Of a stretch of DNA of 64,000 nt, positions 6,898-15,904 are shown piece after piece. The first letter of the stretch is position 1, and each line of letters starts with the position of its first letter. Origin of the DNA: Acidobacteriota bacterium. Its GTDB lineage: Bacteria; Acidobacteriota; Blastocatellia; Pyrinomonadales; Pyrinomonadaceae. The position numbers were made by a program, and so were the translations under genes. Where the stretch lies: the NCBI GenBank assembly GCA_003385635.1, contig QQUY01000001.1:1899001-1963000 (forward strand). Reading direction: 5' to 3'. The notes beneath the pieces were generated by a model that saw only the letters and a program-made list of their open reading frames with translations, searched no databases and was not told where the DNA came from.

Positions 6898-7992
6898 CTA
6901 GGCGTCCGCTTCAAATCCGACAAGTTCGGGCTCTTGAACGAGTTCCACACCAAAGAGCTCCCTGACCTTTGCACTTATCTCGGATCTCAAAGCCAGAATG
7001 TCGTTCGCAGTCGCTCCTCCGCGATTTGTCAACGCAAGCGTGTGACGGGTGGACAGGCCCGCATTCCCTTTCAGATAACCTTTTGGAAACCCCGCTCGTT
7101 CGATTAGCCATGCCGCCGGGATCTTCACCAGATCGCCGGGCATTGCGAAACCCGGAACAGTTTGATGGTCTTTCATCAGACCCATATCGCGTGCAGCGTT
7201 TTCGATCCTGGCCCTGTCTTCCTTGCTGACGACGGGATTCTTGAAGAACGATCCTGCACTTTGAGAGTCGGGTCCGCCCTGTCTTGTCATCATTCCTTTG
7301 GAAGCGCGTATCGAACATACCGCGGAGCGCATCTCGGCAAGGCTAGGCTCAAAGTTGTCGAACACACGGACAAGATCTGGATATTCGATCTTGGGCTTTC
7401 CGCCCTTCCTTAGCAGATATTTGACAGAAAGCACAGCAAACCTTTCGCGCCCGGACGTGTTGAACAGGCTGGACCGGTAGCCGAAATCGCATTCGGTACC
7501 AGCCAGTTCCAGGAAGCTGAAGTCTTCCCGATCGAGAACCCTCACTGATACGACCGACTCGGACACTTCCTGTCCGTACGCGCCGACATTCTGGATCGGT
7601 GTTCCACCTACCAGCCCGGGGATGCCGGAAAGACATTCGATCCCGGCGAGGTCATTTGCCACGCACCATTCAACAAAGGCGTCCCAATCCTCTCCTGCCT
7701 TCGCAGTAACGTGCATCGATTCAGACTCGCTTTCGTCGCCGATCTCGGCAATTGAGATCCCCTTGATGCCGACCTTTATCACAAGCCCGTCAAACCCTCT
7801 GTCAGATATCAGGATGTTACTTCCGCCGCCGAGCAGGAACACTGAAAGGCCTTTCCTGCGGGCATAGCCTATCGCTTCGGCAATCTCCTCTTCGGAGCCT
7901 GCATCGACAAAATAGCGAGCCGCACCGCCTATCCGGAAGGTCGTGTATGGAGCGAGCAGGACGTTTTCGCGGATCTTCAAACCTGTGTTCAT
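6898..7992 (-). CDS. murB: UDP-N-acetylenolpyruvoylglucosamine reductase
   Basis: FAD-dependent enzyme that reduces UDP-GlcNAc-enolpyruvate to UDP-MurNAc, the second committed step of peptidoglycan synthesis. Visible motifs are TTFRIGGAARYFV, the FAD-binding GGGSNILISDRGFDG, SGIPGLVGGTPIQNVGAYGQEV, DFGYRSSLF, the catalytic-serine region SAGSFFKNPV, and a C-terminal QEPELVGF. The layout fits the type I form. The track starts at a GTG (8010), but that codon directly abuts the T-tract of the upstream terminator. I prefer the ATG at 7992 (MNTGLKIREN), giving 364 aa. Neither start has a clear Shine-Dalgarno sequence. Confidence 0.93.
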   Translation of the reverse strand: MNTGLKIRENVLLAPYTTFRIGGAARYFVDAGSEEEIAEAIGYARRKGLSVFLLGGGSNILISDRGFDGLVIKVGIKGISIAEIGDESESESMHVTAKAGEDWDAFVEWCVANDLAGIECLSGIPGLVGGTPIQNVGAYGQEVSESVVSVRVLDREDFSFLELAGTECDFGYRSSLFNTSGRERFAVLSVKYLLRKGGKPKIEYPDLVRVFDNFEPSLAEMRSAVCSIRASKGMMTRQGGPDSQSAGSFFKNPVVSKEDRARIENAARDMGLMKDHQTVPGFAMPGDLVKIPAAWLIERAGFPKGYLKGNAGLSTRHTLALTNRGGATANDILALRSEISAKVRELFGVELVQEPELVGFEADA

Positions 7993-8010
7993 CGGCTTAA
8001 GGGAACGCAC

Positions 8011-8039
8011 AAAAAAAGTGAGAGCGAACCGCTCTCACT
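8011..8039 (-). terminator. strong terminator between TPR gene and murB
   Basis: AGTGAGAGCG-AAC-CGCTCTCACT is a perfect 10-bp stem. On the minus strand it is followed by seven T residues. It ends the secreted TPR gene 37 nt after its stop codon and abuts the murB start region. Confidence 0.9.
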
Positions 8040-8075
8040 CAGATAATCCGTTAAATGGATGGACTAATCAACCTG

Positions 8076-10037
8076 CTAGTTGAAATCGACCCTGAAGAAA
8101 TCACGCTCAAGCTGCTGGGCGAGTCTCTGATCTATGCCCTGCAGCCTAGCCTGTATCTTGCGGGCTTCCTTTTCATCTCCGCGTTTGTATTCGGCAAGAC
8201 CGTGGTAGTACATCGCTTCGGGAAATCCCGGCTGGATGTCCTGTGCCTGCTTGAAGTGCTTGATCGCATCTCCGAATTTCTTCAGGTTCAGTTCCGAAAT
8301 GCCGAGTTCGACCACGGCCGCGGCCCACCGCTCGTTGCTAAGCGCATTCGCTTTCTCAAGTGCTTCTTCAGCACCCGAGTAATCGCCGAGCTTGTTCCTC
8401 ACGACCCCAAGATAAAGATTGGCCGCTGCCTTGTTCTGATCGGAACCGCCTACACTTTCATACTGCGCGACCGCCTTCTCCAGCAAACTGTCGGCCTGCC
8501 GCAAAGACGCGTCCATGTCGCTCTTCATATTCCGGCGCTCGTAACTTTCCGCTGCCTTGTAATGCGCCCATCCTAGGTTGGTTGTAGCGGTGGCGGAGTC
8601 TGGAGCCAATCCCGATGCTGTCTGGAACGCCTGTATCGCGGGGACCCAGTTATCCCGCTCTGCGTGCGCGAATCCATAGGTCGTGAATAGTTCGGGATCA
8701 TCCTTGATCCGAGTGACGGCGATTCGATATCGCGAAATTGCAAGGTCGATCTTGTTCGCCTGCCGGTACGCCTCGGCGGCATTGGCATAGCTCTCACTCT
8801 TGACGCGTTTTTGTTCAGCCGTCTGATCGGCGTTGAACTCGATCGACTTCTCGAAAGCTGCGATCGCCTTTTCGAATTCTCCCTTGTTGTAGTACACCAC
8901 GCCAAGATCGAACCAAGCCTGGAAGAATCTCTGATCAAGCGCCACCGCCTTCTCGAATTCACCGATAGCCTTTTCAACATTGTCATCTCCGCCCAGCCTG
9001 TTGTAGGTCGCGCCGAGATAGTAGTGGGTTTCAGGATTCTCTGAATCGATGTCTAGCGATCGCCGCAAAGCGCCAAGCGCGTTCTCGTTGTCACCTTGTT
9101 TGTACCGGATCAATCCGAGGAAGAATTGCGACTCAGCATTTTCCGGATCGGTGGCGACCGCATCAGCGATCAACTGCTCCGCTTTGTTCTGAAGTTCGTC
9201 CGCTTGTTCGGAAGTTACGCCTTCTTCAAGGCTTTCCTGGTAATAGATGATCCCCAAAGGACCCTTTACTTCCGTCAGGCTGTCGTCAAGCGACAACGCC
9301 TTTTCGTAGTTGGTCTTGGCCTTGCTGTCATCATCCCTGGCGTCATAGAACTGCCCCAATCCGACATATGCCGACGGGTTGCTCGGGTCGTTCTGGACGC
9401 CGGCGGTGTAATACTTCTCGGCCTTCTCGATCTCGGTGTTCGCGAGTGCGCTGTTCCTTGTTTCGTTCGCAGAGTCGTTGGCTGCGACCGCCTTTGCCGC
9501 CAGTTCAGCGTATTCATCCGCCTTAACAAGCGCCCTGTCGCCCAATGTCGTATAGACCTCGCTTAATGCCAGTCTTGCGTCCTTATTGTTCCCATCAAGT
9601 TCTACCGACTGCTCGAGGAAGCGAACCGCTTCGTCGATCTCGTCACGTACAACGAAGTACTCACCAGCTCCCGCGAAGACCTTGGACGCTTCTTCAGGGG
9701 ACATCCTGTTTATCTGCGCCTCAAGCCGCCTGTATTCTTCCGGAGTAACTTCGTTGATGTCGCGCCTGTTTCTATTCTTCTTCGCGACAGACTGTGATCT
9801 CCGTACGACCTGACGTCTCGTCGAGCTCCGCTGTTTCCTTGTCCTCTTCGCTTTGGAAGTTCGGCGTGAAACTGCGCTGGACTTCTTGCTCCCGCCGGCA
9901 ACAACCCACTTTCCACTTCTTCCCGCGATGTTTCCGGGCAAGACCACCTGACCGGAGACAGGCAGTGAAGAAAGAAGGAATGCCCACAGGACCGCGACCG
10001 TCAATACGCTCTTTCGCAACTGGCTTCTGAAATCCAT
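8076..10037 (-). CDS. secreted tetratricopeptide-repeat protein
   Basis: 653 aa from the ATG at 10037, which has AGAGG 7 nt upstream; the track's longer ORF adds 52 unlikely residues. A signal peptide is visible (MDFRSQLRKSVLTVAVLWAFLLSSLPVSGQ). It is followed by a very basic Ser/Arg/Lys stretch (residues about 40-90) and then about a dozen TPR units through the C-terminus, many with the A..LG..Y...G....A...Y..AL pattern. It is probably a periplasmic or envelope-attached scaffold. The basic stretch may bind cell wall or nucleic acid. It has its own strong terminator and diverges from the EF-G paralogue. Confidence 0.85.
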   Translation of the reverse strand: MDFRSQLRKSVLTVAVLWAFLLSSLPVSGQVVLPGNIAGRSGKWVVAGGSKKSSAVSRRTSKAKRTRKQRSSTRRQVVRRSQSVAKKNRNRRDINEVTPEEYRRLEAQINRMSPEEASKVFAGAGEYFVVRDEIDEAVRFLEQSVELDGNNKDARLALSEVYTTLGDRALVKADEYAELAAKAVAANDSANETRNSALANTEIEKAEKYYTAGVQNDPSNPSAYVGLGQFYDARDDDSKAKTNYEKALSLDDSLTEVKGPLGIIYYQESLEEGVTSEQADELQNKAEQLIADAVATDPENAESQFFLGLIRYKQGDNENALGALRRSLDIDSENPETHYYLGATYNRLGGDDNVEKAIGEFEKAVALDQRFFQAWFDLGVVYYNKGEFEKAIAAFEKSIEFNADQTAEQKRVKSESYANAAEAYRQANKIDLAISRYRIAVTRIKDDPELFTTYGFAHAERDNWVPAIQAFQTASGLAPDSATATTNLGWAHYKAAESYERRNMKSDMDASLRQADSLLEKAVAQYESVGGSDQNKAAANLYLGVVRNKLGDYSGAEEALEKANALSNERWAAAVVELGISELNLKKFGDAIKHFKQAQDIQPGFPEAMYYHGLAEYKRGDEKEARKIQARLQGIDQRLAQQLERDFFRVDFN

Positions 10038-10429
10038 TTTGACCTCTTTACGAGAAATATACTTGCAAATCAATGTTTTGATTGTGTTTACGGACAAAAC
10101 AATCTGATGCCCGTGCTCGCTATGACGTTCGCACTCAGGCGTTTTGCAGAGTTGGAACCGCGTCGCTCTCCAACTGAACGGTGAAACTGTCATTCGTCAG
10201 ACTTGAGGTTATTGCCGTCCAACGGTGTGTCCAGAACATTGTAAGGCGAATCCCGAAAGTAGTAAACAAATCGCCGGCCTGCGTGCGACCGCTCATGCAG
10301 TGGCTGTCTTGCCTTCAGAGGGTAACCTAATTTACATTTAGGTAATACCTGAGACGATCTGCACCAGTTCCCCGAATGACGACCTGTCCACGTGGAGAAC
10401 TAATCAACCGAAGGAGAAGTTTGCCCAGA
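10038..10429. other. divergent intergenic region with an inverted repeat
   Basis: 392 bp between the TPR gene and the EF-G paralogue. An inverted repeat ACCTAA-N7-TTAGGT lies at 10325-10343, within a slightly longer GGTA...TACC frame, and could be an operator for the rightward gene. No ORF is supported here. Confidence 0.4.
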
Positions 10430-12535
10430 ATGAAAGCTTTTAGCACCGAGAATCTACGGAACCTTGCGATCATAGGACACGGAGACGCCGGAAAGACCCA
10501 GTTGGTCAGTTCCCTGCTCTACGTTGCCGGAACTACACCCCGGTGGGGCAAGGTCGACGAGGGAACAACCGTAACCGACTACGATGAGGACAGCATCGAT
10601 AAAAAGGTCTCTTTCAATAACAATTTTGCTCACCTTGAATACGGGGATACGAAGGTTAATTTCATCGACTCGCCGGGTTACGCCGCATTTGTCTCGCACG
10701 CGAGGCCTGCCTGCAGGGTGGCGGACGCGGCACTTGTGGTCGTTGACGCTGTAAAGGGGATCGAGGTCCAGACGGAACGGACCTGGAACTACGCCAACGA
10801 GTTCATGCTTCCTCGATTTATGGTGATCACGAAGCTCGACAAGGAAAACGCTGACTTCGGACACGCCGTCGACACCGCTACCGAATCGTTCGCCCGTTCG
10901 ATCGTGCCCTTCACGCTTCCAATCGGATCGGAGGAGAATTTCCGCGGCGTCGTCGATGTCGTGCATATGAAGGCGTACGAGTTCGACGAGAACGGAAAAG
11001 CGAAAGAACGCGAGATACCGGAGAAGGGTCGTGAACTCGTCGACAAGACCCGTGAGAAGTTGGTCGAGATAGTCGCCGAATCCGACGACGAACTGCTTGA
11101 AAAGTACTTTGAGGAAGGCACCCTGGATGACGACGAGATCTATTCGAACCTCGCCAAGGCGATCGCCAAGAGCAAGCTGTGCCCGGTGTTTGCGGTCTCT
11201 TCAGAAAACCTTGTAGGGCTATCGATACTGCTCGATCACATCGTCGAGTTCGGTCCGAATCCGGCTACGCATCAGATCGAGGTCGGATACGAAGATCTGG
11301 AAGACGAGAAGTCGAAGATCGAACGCAAGTATTCGAACGACGAGCCCTTCTCAGCTTTTGTATTCAGGACGATCGCCGACCCCTTCGCGGGCCGGATAAA
11401 TGTTATGAAAGTTATCTCAGGGGTCCTGAACGCAGATGACAACGTAACGAACTCGACACAAAACGTGCAGGAGAGGATCGTATCGCTGAATCTTCTTCAG
11501 GGAAAGGAGCTTCAGAAAGTGGACAAGGCACAGACGGGCGACATCGTCGCTGTGGTAAAGCTTAAGGAAACTCAGACGGGAGACACGCTTTGCGCCAAAG
11601 ACGATGAGATCGTCTACCCGAAGGTCCATTACAGGGATCCGGCGGTCGCGTTCGCTATCGAGCCCAAGTCGAGGGCGGACGAGGACAAGATCGGCGTCGC
11701 ACTTCACAAAATCCTTGAGGAGGATCCAAGCCTTAAATTCGAACGGGATGGACAGACGAAGGAGTTCATACTCAGCGGTTCGGGACAGCAGCACATCGAG
11801 GTCGTCGTCGACAAGTTGAAGAAACGATACGGAGTCGAGGTAGAACTTCATCCGCCGAAGGTGCCCTACAAGGAAACCATCACTTCGAGGGTCGAGGTGC
11901 AGGGGCGACACAAGAAACAGTCCGGCGGCCGAGGCCAGTTTGGTGACTGCAAGGTTATCTTCGAACCACTACCTTCAGGAGGCGGGTTCCAGTTTGAGGA
12001 CAAGATCTTCGGCGGCTCGATCCCGCAGAACTTCAGGCCCGCGGTCGAGAAAGGCATTCTTGAAGCTGCGGCCAACGGGGCAATTGCGGGTTATCCGCTG
12101 GTAGACTTCAAAGTGACGCTGATCGACGGCAGTTATCATTCGGTCGATTCGGACGAACACTCGTTCAAAGCCGCCGGAAGAAAGGCTTTCCGAAACGCTA
12201 TGGAGAAAGCTCGTCCGACTATTCTTGAGCCGATAATGGATGTCGAGGTGTTCTGCCCGCAGGAAGTCTCCGGCGACATAATGGGCGACATGAACTCCAG
12301 AAGGGGCCGCGTTCAGGGGATGGATATGCGCGGCAAACAGCAGATCATCAAGGCCCAGGTACCGCTATCGGAGATGCTGGATTATCAGGGCCGCCTTAAC
12401 TCGATGACCCAGGCCCGCGGAAGCTATAACATGGAGTTCTCCCGCTACGAGCCGGTGCCTCACAATCTGCAGGGCAAGGTGATCGAACAGGCCCGTGAAG
12501 AAGGCAGGATTAGAACTCACGAAGAGGACGACTAG
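10430..12535 (+). CDS. fusA2: elongation factor G paralogue (EF-G2 type)
   Basis: 701 aa from the ATG at 10430; a TTG at 10421 is an alternative because AAGGAG lies closer to it. Five-domain EF-G architecture: G1 GHGDAGKT, switch II DSPGYAAF, TKLD in place of NKxD, then domains II-V to a typical C-terminal end. The usual DTPGH is DSPGY here, so the histidine that activates GTP hydrolysis in canonical EF-G is a tyrosine, a hallmark of the EF-G2/FusA2 group. Such paralogues bind the ribosome, but translocation activity varies. It stands alone rather than in the str operon, consistent with a paralogue. Confidence 0.88.
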   Translation: MKAFSTENLRNLAIIGHGDAGKTQLVSSLLYVAGTTPRWGKVDEGTTVTDYDEDSIDKKVSFNNNFAHLEYGDTKVNFIDSPGYAAFVSHARPACRVADAALVVVDAVKGIEVQTERTWNYANEFMLPRFMVITKLDKENADFGHAVDTATESFARSIVPFTLPIGSEENFRGVVDVVHMKAYEFDENGKAKEREIPEKGRELVDKTREKLVEIVAESDDELLEKYFEEGTLDDDEIYSNLAKAIAKSKLCPVFAVSSENLVGLSILLDHIVEFGPNPATHQIEVGYEDLEDEKSKIERKYSNDEPFSAFVFRTIADPFAGRINVMKVISGVLNADDNVTNSTQNVQERIVSLNLLQGKELQKVDKAQTGDIVAVVKLKETQTGDTLCAKDDEIVYPKVHYRDPAVAFAIEPKSRADEDKIGVALHKILEEDPSLKFERDGQTKEFILSGSGQQHIEVVVDKLKKRYGVEVELHPPKVPYKETITSRVEVQGRHKKQSGGRGQFGDCKVIFEPLPSGGGFQFEDKIFGGSIPQNFRPAVEKGILEAAANGAIAGYPLVDFKVTLIDGSYHSVDSDEHSFKAAGRKAFRNAMEKARPTILEPIMDVEVFCPQEVSGDIMGDMNSRRGRVQGMDMRGKQQIIKAQVPLSEMLDYQGRLNSMTQARGSYNMEFSRYEPVPHNLQGKVIEQAREEGRIRTHEEDD

Positions 12536-12605
12536 ATCTTCGGAAGCAAGCACGGTCGCGCCATAAAGGCGTTTCCGATGGCATTGATATAGGCAGGTGA
12601 ACAAA

Positions 12606-12875
12606 ATGAAGCTTGATGCATTTAAATTCGGTCTCGCATGGGCGATTGCGACCGCTGTCGTGATCATAGCCCTTAACGTTCTTTTGTACTTCCTTCTCAT
12701 GCCGAAGACGGGAAATGAACCCGAGGTCTTGCTTCTGGCAACTTTGACTGGATCTTACGCAGACGAGATCCCGCTTCGGGGTATTTTGATCGCGACGGCG
12801 ATCTGGTCCTTTGTCGGCGGGACCTTTGGAACGATCCTGGCTTGGGCATACAATTTTCTTGTCGATAGGGGCTGA
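12606..12875 (+). CDS. small two-helix membrane protein, DUF5676-like
   Basis: 89 aa from the ATG at 12606, with AGGTGA 6 nt upstream; the track's GTG start overlaps that site. There are two hydrophobic helices, at residues 11-32 and about 60-82. The second reads ATAIWSFVGGTFGTILAWAYNFL, close to the GxxxGxxxAWxYN pattern I associate with DUF5676-type membrane proteins. Function is unknown, and it could also be described as a holin-like small protein. It lies upstream of a copper ATPase but is separated from it by a terminator-like hairpin. Confidence 0.65.
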   Translation: MKLDAFKFGLAWAIATAVVIIALNVLLYFLLMPKTGNEPEVLLLATLTGSYADEIPLRGILIATAIWSFVGGTFGTILAWAYNFLVDRG

Positions 12876-12899
12876 TGAAGCCGACACATGAACCATTCT

Positions 12900-12934
12900 C
12901 GAGCCGTAGTTTAGAAATTGCGGCTCGTTTTCAT
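12900..12934 (+). terminator. terminator after the small membrane protein
   Basis: CGAGCCG (12900-12906) and CGGCTCG (12921-12927) form a stem followed by TTTTCATTT. Confidence 0.55.
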
Positions 12935-13004
12935 TTCTCACAGCCCGTTTTAGCGAGTACATATCGCTGCTTTTCGATCAGGCTGTGAAGAGTCCACGAA
13001 GAAG

Positions 13005-15371
13005 ATGAACCCCGTAAGTTTGACCAGAGAGAAGAATGAGCCGCCGCAGGTTTTCCGCGATCCGGTCTGCGGGATGTTCGTGACGGAAGACTCGGCAGCC
13101 GCGACCTTCGAACTGGAGGGCGAGACCTTTTACTTCTGTGCCGTAGGGTGTAAGGACAAGTTCGAAGCGGATCCGGAAAGATTCCTGAATTCAGATCCCG
13201 ACCTGTCTGCGATGGACGGCGATCCGGGTGTGGAATACACCTGCCCGATGCATCCGGAGATCGTCCAGATCGGACCGGGCAGTTGTCCAATATGCGGCAT
13301 GGCGCTCGAACCGAAGGTCGCGACTCTGGACGATGGGCCGGACCCGGAATACGTCGATATGAAACGGCGGTTCGTCGTTTCTGCGATCCTCTCATTTCCG
13401 GTTCTCGTCCTCGCGATGGGCGAGATGTTTGTCGACGTCGCCTCGTTCTTTCCCGGTTATTCACACGAAGCCGTAGGCCGGTTCATGGTGATGCTCCAGC
13501 TTTTGCTCGCGACTCCGGTGGTCCTTTGGGGAGGGTGGCCCTTCTTTGTCCGTGCATATCGGTCATTCCTGAACCTTAACCCGAATATGTTCACGCTGAT
13601 CGGGATCGGCACGGGCACCGCTTACTTGTTCAGCTTCGTGGCCGTTTTCTTTCCGCAGATCTTTCCCGCAGAGATCCGGGATCCGCACACGGGAATGATC
13701 CCTGTCTATTTTGAAGCGGCCGCGGTTATCACCACACTTGTGCTTCTTGGCCAGGTGCTGGAACTTCGGGCCCGAAGCAAAACATCGGCGGCGATCAAGG
13801 AACTTTTGGGGCTCGCACCCGAGAACGCGATCGTCATTCGGGACGACGGTACCGAAGAAGAAATACCTCTGGCGCACGTCGAAATAGGCGACCGGCTGCG
13901 TGTGAAGGCCAATGAAAAGATACCTGTTGATGGCCGGATCCTTGAGGGTTCGACATCGGTCGACGAATCGATGGTCACGGGGGAATCGATACCTGTCGAG
14001 AGAGCCGAAGGCGATGAGGTGATCGGCGGCACCATAAATGGCACGAAGTCGTTTGTGATGCGGGCCGAAAAGGTCGGAAAGGAGACGCTCCTGGCCAGGA
14101 TCGTGCAGATGGTCGGAGAGGCGCAAAGGTCTCAGGCGCCGATCCAGAGGATTGCAGACGTCGTCTCAGCCTATTTCGTACCTGCCGTGATCGTCGCCGC
14201 GGTCATCGCGTTCGGAGTATGGCTTGTGCTCGGAAGCCTTTCCTACGCACTTGTCGCCGCAGTTTCGGTTCTGATCATCGCCTGCCCGTGCGCGCTCGGG
14301 CTTGCCACGCCGATGTCGATCATGGTCGGTACCGGACACGGGGCACGCAACGGAATCCTGATCAAGAAGGCCGAAGCGCTCGAAACCCTGGAAAAGATCG
14401 ACGCGATCATCGTCGACAAAACGGGCACCCTGACCGAGGGGGAACCAAAGGTGCAGGACATCCGGATACTCGAAACATCTAGGATCTCGGAAGATGATCT
14501 GCTTGCTTTGGCGGCCTCGGTTGAAAGATCGAGCGAACATCCGCTCGCGGATTCGATCGTTCGCGCCGCCGAAGATAGAGGGATCGAACTAACAGAGGCG
14601 TTTGACTTCGAATCGTACACTGCCGAAGGCGTGCGCGGAGTCGTCAACGAAAGAAACGTAAGGGTAGGCACAGCCGGTTTTGCTGCCGGCGATTCGGAAA
14701 TGCCGGAAGAACTGACGTCGGAAGCTGAAAATCTGCGGGGTAAAGGAAATACCGTGGTCTTTGTTGCTGTTGAAGACTCGCCTGCGGGATTGATCGCTGT
14801 CGCCGACACAATCCGCGAATCTGCATCAGCGTCGATCGCACAACTCCACAAGCGCGGTATCGAGGTCATTATGATGACAGGCGACAACGAAACAACCGCA
14901 ATTGCGGTTGCAAAGGAGCTTGAGATCGATCAGGTCTTCGCAGATGTAAAACCGGACGAGAAGGCAGACAAGGTCAAAGAACTGCAGGGCGCCGGAAAGA
15001 TCGTCGCGGTGGCTGGGGACGGAGTGAACGACGCGCCTGCCTTGGCGCAGGCCCACGTCGGAATCGCGATGGGAACGGGGACCGATGTCGCGCTTGAGAC
15101 GGCCGATATGACCTTGCTGAAAGGGGATCTAGGCGGTTTGATCAAAGCGCTGAAACTGAGCCGATCGACGATGAAGAACATTCGTCAGAATCTCTTCTTC
15201 GCTTTTATCTATAACCTGATCGGCGTTCCGATCGCGGCAGGGGTGCTCTACCCGATCTTTGGCGTTCTTCTTAGTCCAATGATCGCCAGCGCGGCGATGA
15301 CATTTAGCTCGGTTTCAGTGATCGCGAATGCGCTGCGTTTGAGGGGTGTCGATCTCTCAGCAGCAGACTAA
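13005..15371 (+). CDS. copA: copper-translocating P-type ATPase with YHS and heavy-metal-binding N-terminus
   Basis: 788 aa, exporting Cu+ (or Ag+) across the inner membrane at the cost of ATP. The order is a YHS domain (DPVCGM...[11 protein letters not shown], about residues 19-61), a CPMHPEI...GSCPICGM metal-binding domain (about 77-102), then the P1B ATPase core. The core shows transmembrane CPC ([12 protein letters not shown], about 426), phosphorylation motif DKTGTLTEG (about 471), HP locus SSEHPLA and hinge GDGVNDAPA (about 671). The last helices carry YNLIG and MTFSSVSV, matching the Cu+ subgroup. No classical HMA domain is present. It is convergent with the Feo operon; no CopZ or CueR gene is in the window. 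Confidence 0.93.
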   Translation: MNPVSLTREKNEPPQVFRDPVCGMFVTEDSAAATFELEGETFYFCAVGCKDKFEADPERFLNSDPDLSAMDGDPGVEYTCPMHPEIVQIGPGSCPICGMALEPKVATLDDGPDPEYVDMKRRFVVSAILSFPVLVLAMGEMFVDVASFFPGYSHEAVGRFMVMLQLLLATPVVLWGGWPFFVRAYRSFLNLNPNMFTLIGIGTGTAYLFSFVAVFFPQIFPAEIRDPHTGMIPVYFEAAAVITTLVLLGQVLELRARSKTSAAIKELLGLAPENAIVIRDDGTEEEIPLAHVEIGDRLRVKANEKIPVDGRILEGSTSVDESMVTGESIPVERAEGDEVIGGTINGTKSFVMRAEKVGKETLLARIVQMVGEAQRSQAPIQRIADVVSAYFVPAVIVAAVIAFGVWLVLGSLSYALVAAVSVLIIACPCALGLATPMSIMVGTGHGARNGILIKKAEALETLEKIDAIIVDKTGTLTEGEPKVQDIRILETSRISEDDLLALAASVERSSEHPLADSIVRAAEDRGIELTEAFDFESYTAEGVRGVVNERNVRVGTAGFAAGDSEMPEELTSEAENLRGKGNTVVFVAVEDSPAGLIAVADTIRESASASIAQLHKRGIEVIMMTGDNETTAIAVAKELEIDQVFADVKPDEKADKVKELQGAGKIVAVAGDGVNDAPALAQAHVGIAMGTGTDVALETADMTLLKGDLGGLIKALKLSRSTMKNIRQNLFFAFIYNLIGVPIAAGVLYPIFGVLLSPMIASAAMTFSSVSVIANALRLRGVDLSAAD

Positions 15372-15389
15372 ATGTCCAAAAGCTGGAGT

Positions 15390-15524
15390 CTATTTCCCGC
15401 AGCCGCAACCCGGGCCGCACCCTGTTTTCGACTGCTGAAGCCTGGCGGACTTCCACGCCCTGTAGCCGAGAAATCCTGCGGCGAGGACGATCAATAGCAG
15501 TACCAATGTGAGTTGTGCTGTCAT
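15390..15524 (-). CDS. FeoB-associated Cys-rich membrane protein
   Basis: Missed by the ORF track because it is only 44 aa. It starts at the ATG at 15524: MTAQLTLVLLLIVLAAGFLGYRAW, then a basic linker and the Cys-rich tail TGCGPGCGCGK. One N-terminal transmembrane helix plus a C-terminal CGxGCGCG cluster is the pattern of the small proteins annotated as FeoB-associated Cys-rich membrane proteins. It lies downstream of feoB on the same strand, after a 380-bp repeat-bearing gap. A role in ferrous iron hand-off is inferred from position and cysteines only. Confidence 0.78.
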   Translation of the reverse strand: MTAQLTLVLLLIVLAAGFLGYRAWKSARLQQSKTGCGPGCGCGK

Positions 15525-15540
15525 TCGGTCTCAGAACGTT

Positions 15541-15677
15541 TCTCTTTGCGAGACTTTGCGGCTTGGCGCCTTCGCGGGAGTCAAGCGATTCAATCTTGAC
15601 ATCGAGATCGGATCAGAAACGGGTCAATATCTATCGCAAAGGCGCTAAGACGCCAAGTTCCGCAAAGAAGAGAAGAC
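15541..15677. repeat. inverted CTTTGCG/CGCAAAG intergenic repeat
   Basis: The left arm reads TCTCTTTGCGAGACTTTGCGGCTTGGCGCCTTCGCG. The right arm (about 15637-15677) reads CGCAAAGGCGCTAAGACGCCAAGTTCCGCAAAGAAGAG, its imperfect reverse complement. The arms could pair into a long imperfect hairpin in the gap between feoB and the Cys-rich gene. The remaining gap (15680-15904) has low-complexity GGAATTTGGAATCTGGAATTT-like sequence and no supported gene. Confidence 0.55.
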
Positions 15678-15904
15678 TTCGAACCTGGAACCGGGAACTA
15701 GGGACCAGGCACCTGAATCGTTCGCGTTTCTGCCTCAATCGGAACCATGCCTTCTTTGGAATTTGGAATCTGGAATTTCTTCTCTGAGATCTGAAATCTG
15801 CGTTCTTAGATCCCGATGCTTTTCGGATCGATTCGGCTCTTCCTCAGGCACGCCCCTTGATTGTCGCATTTCTGCCTCTTCCCTTTGAACCTTGAGCTCG
15901 AAAC

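Noticed and set aside
12606-12875. Small membrane protein as a copper chaperone or part of the copA operon
   Set aside because: No metal-binding residues are visible, and a terminator-like hairpin separates it from copA.
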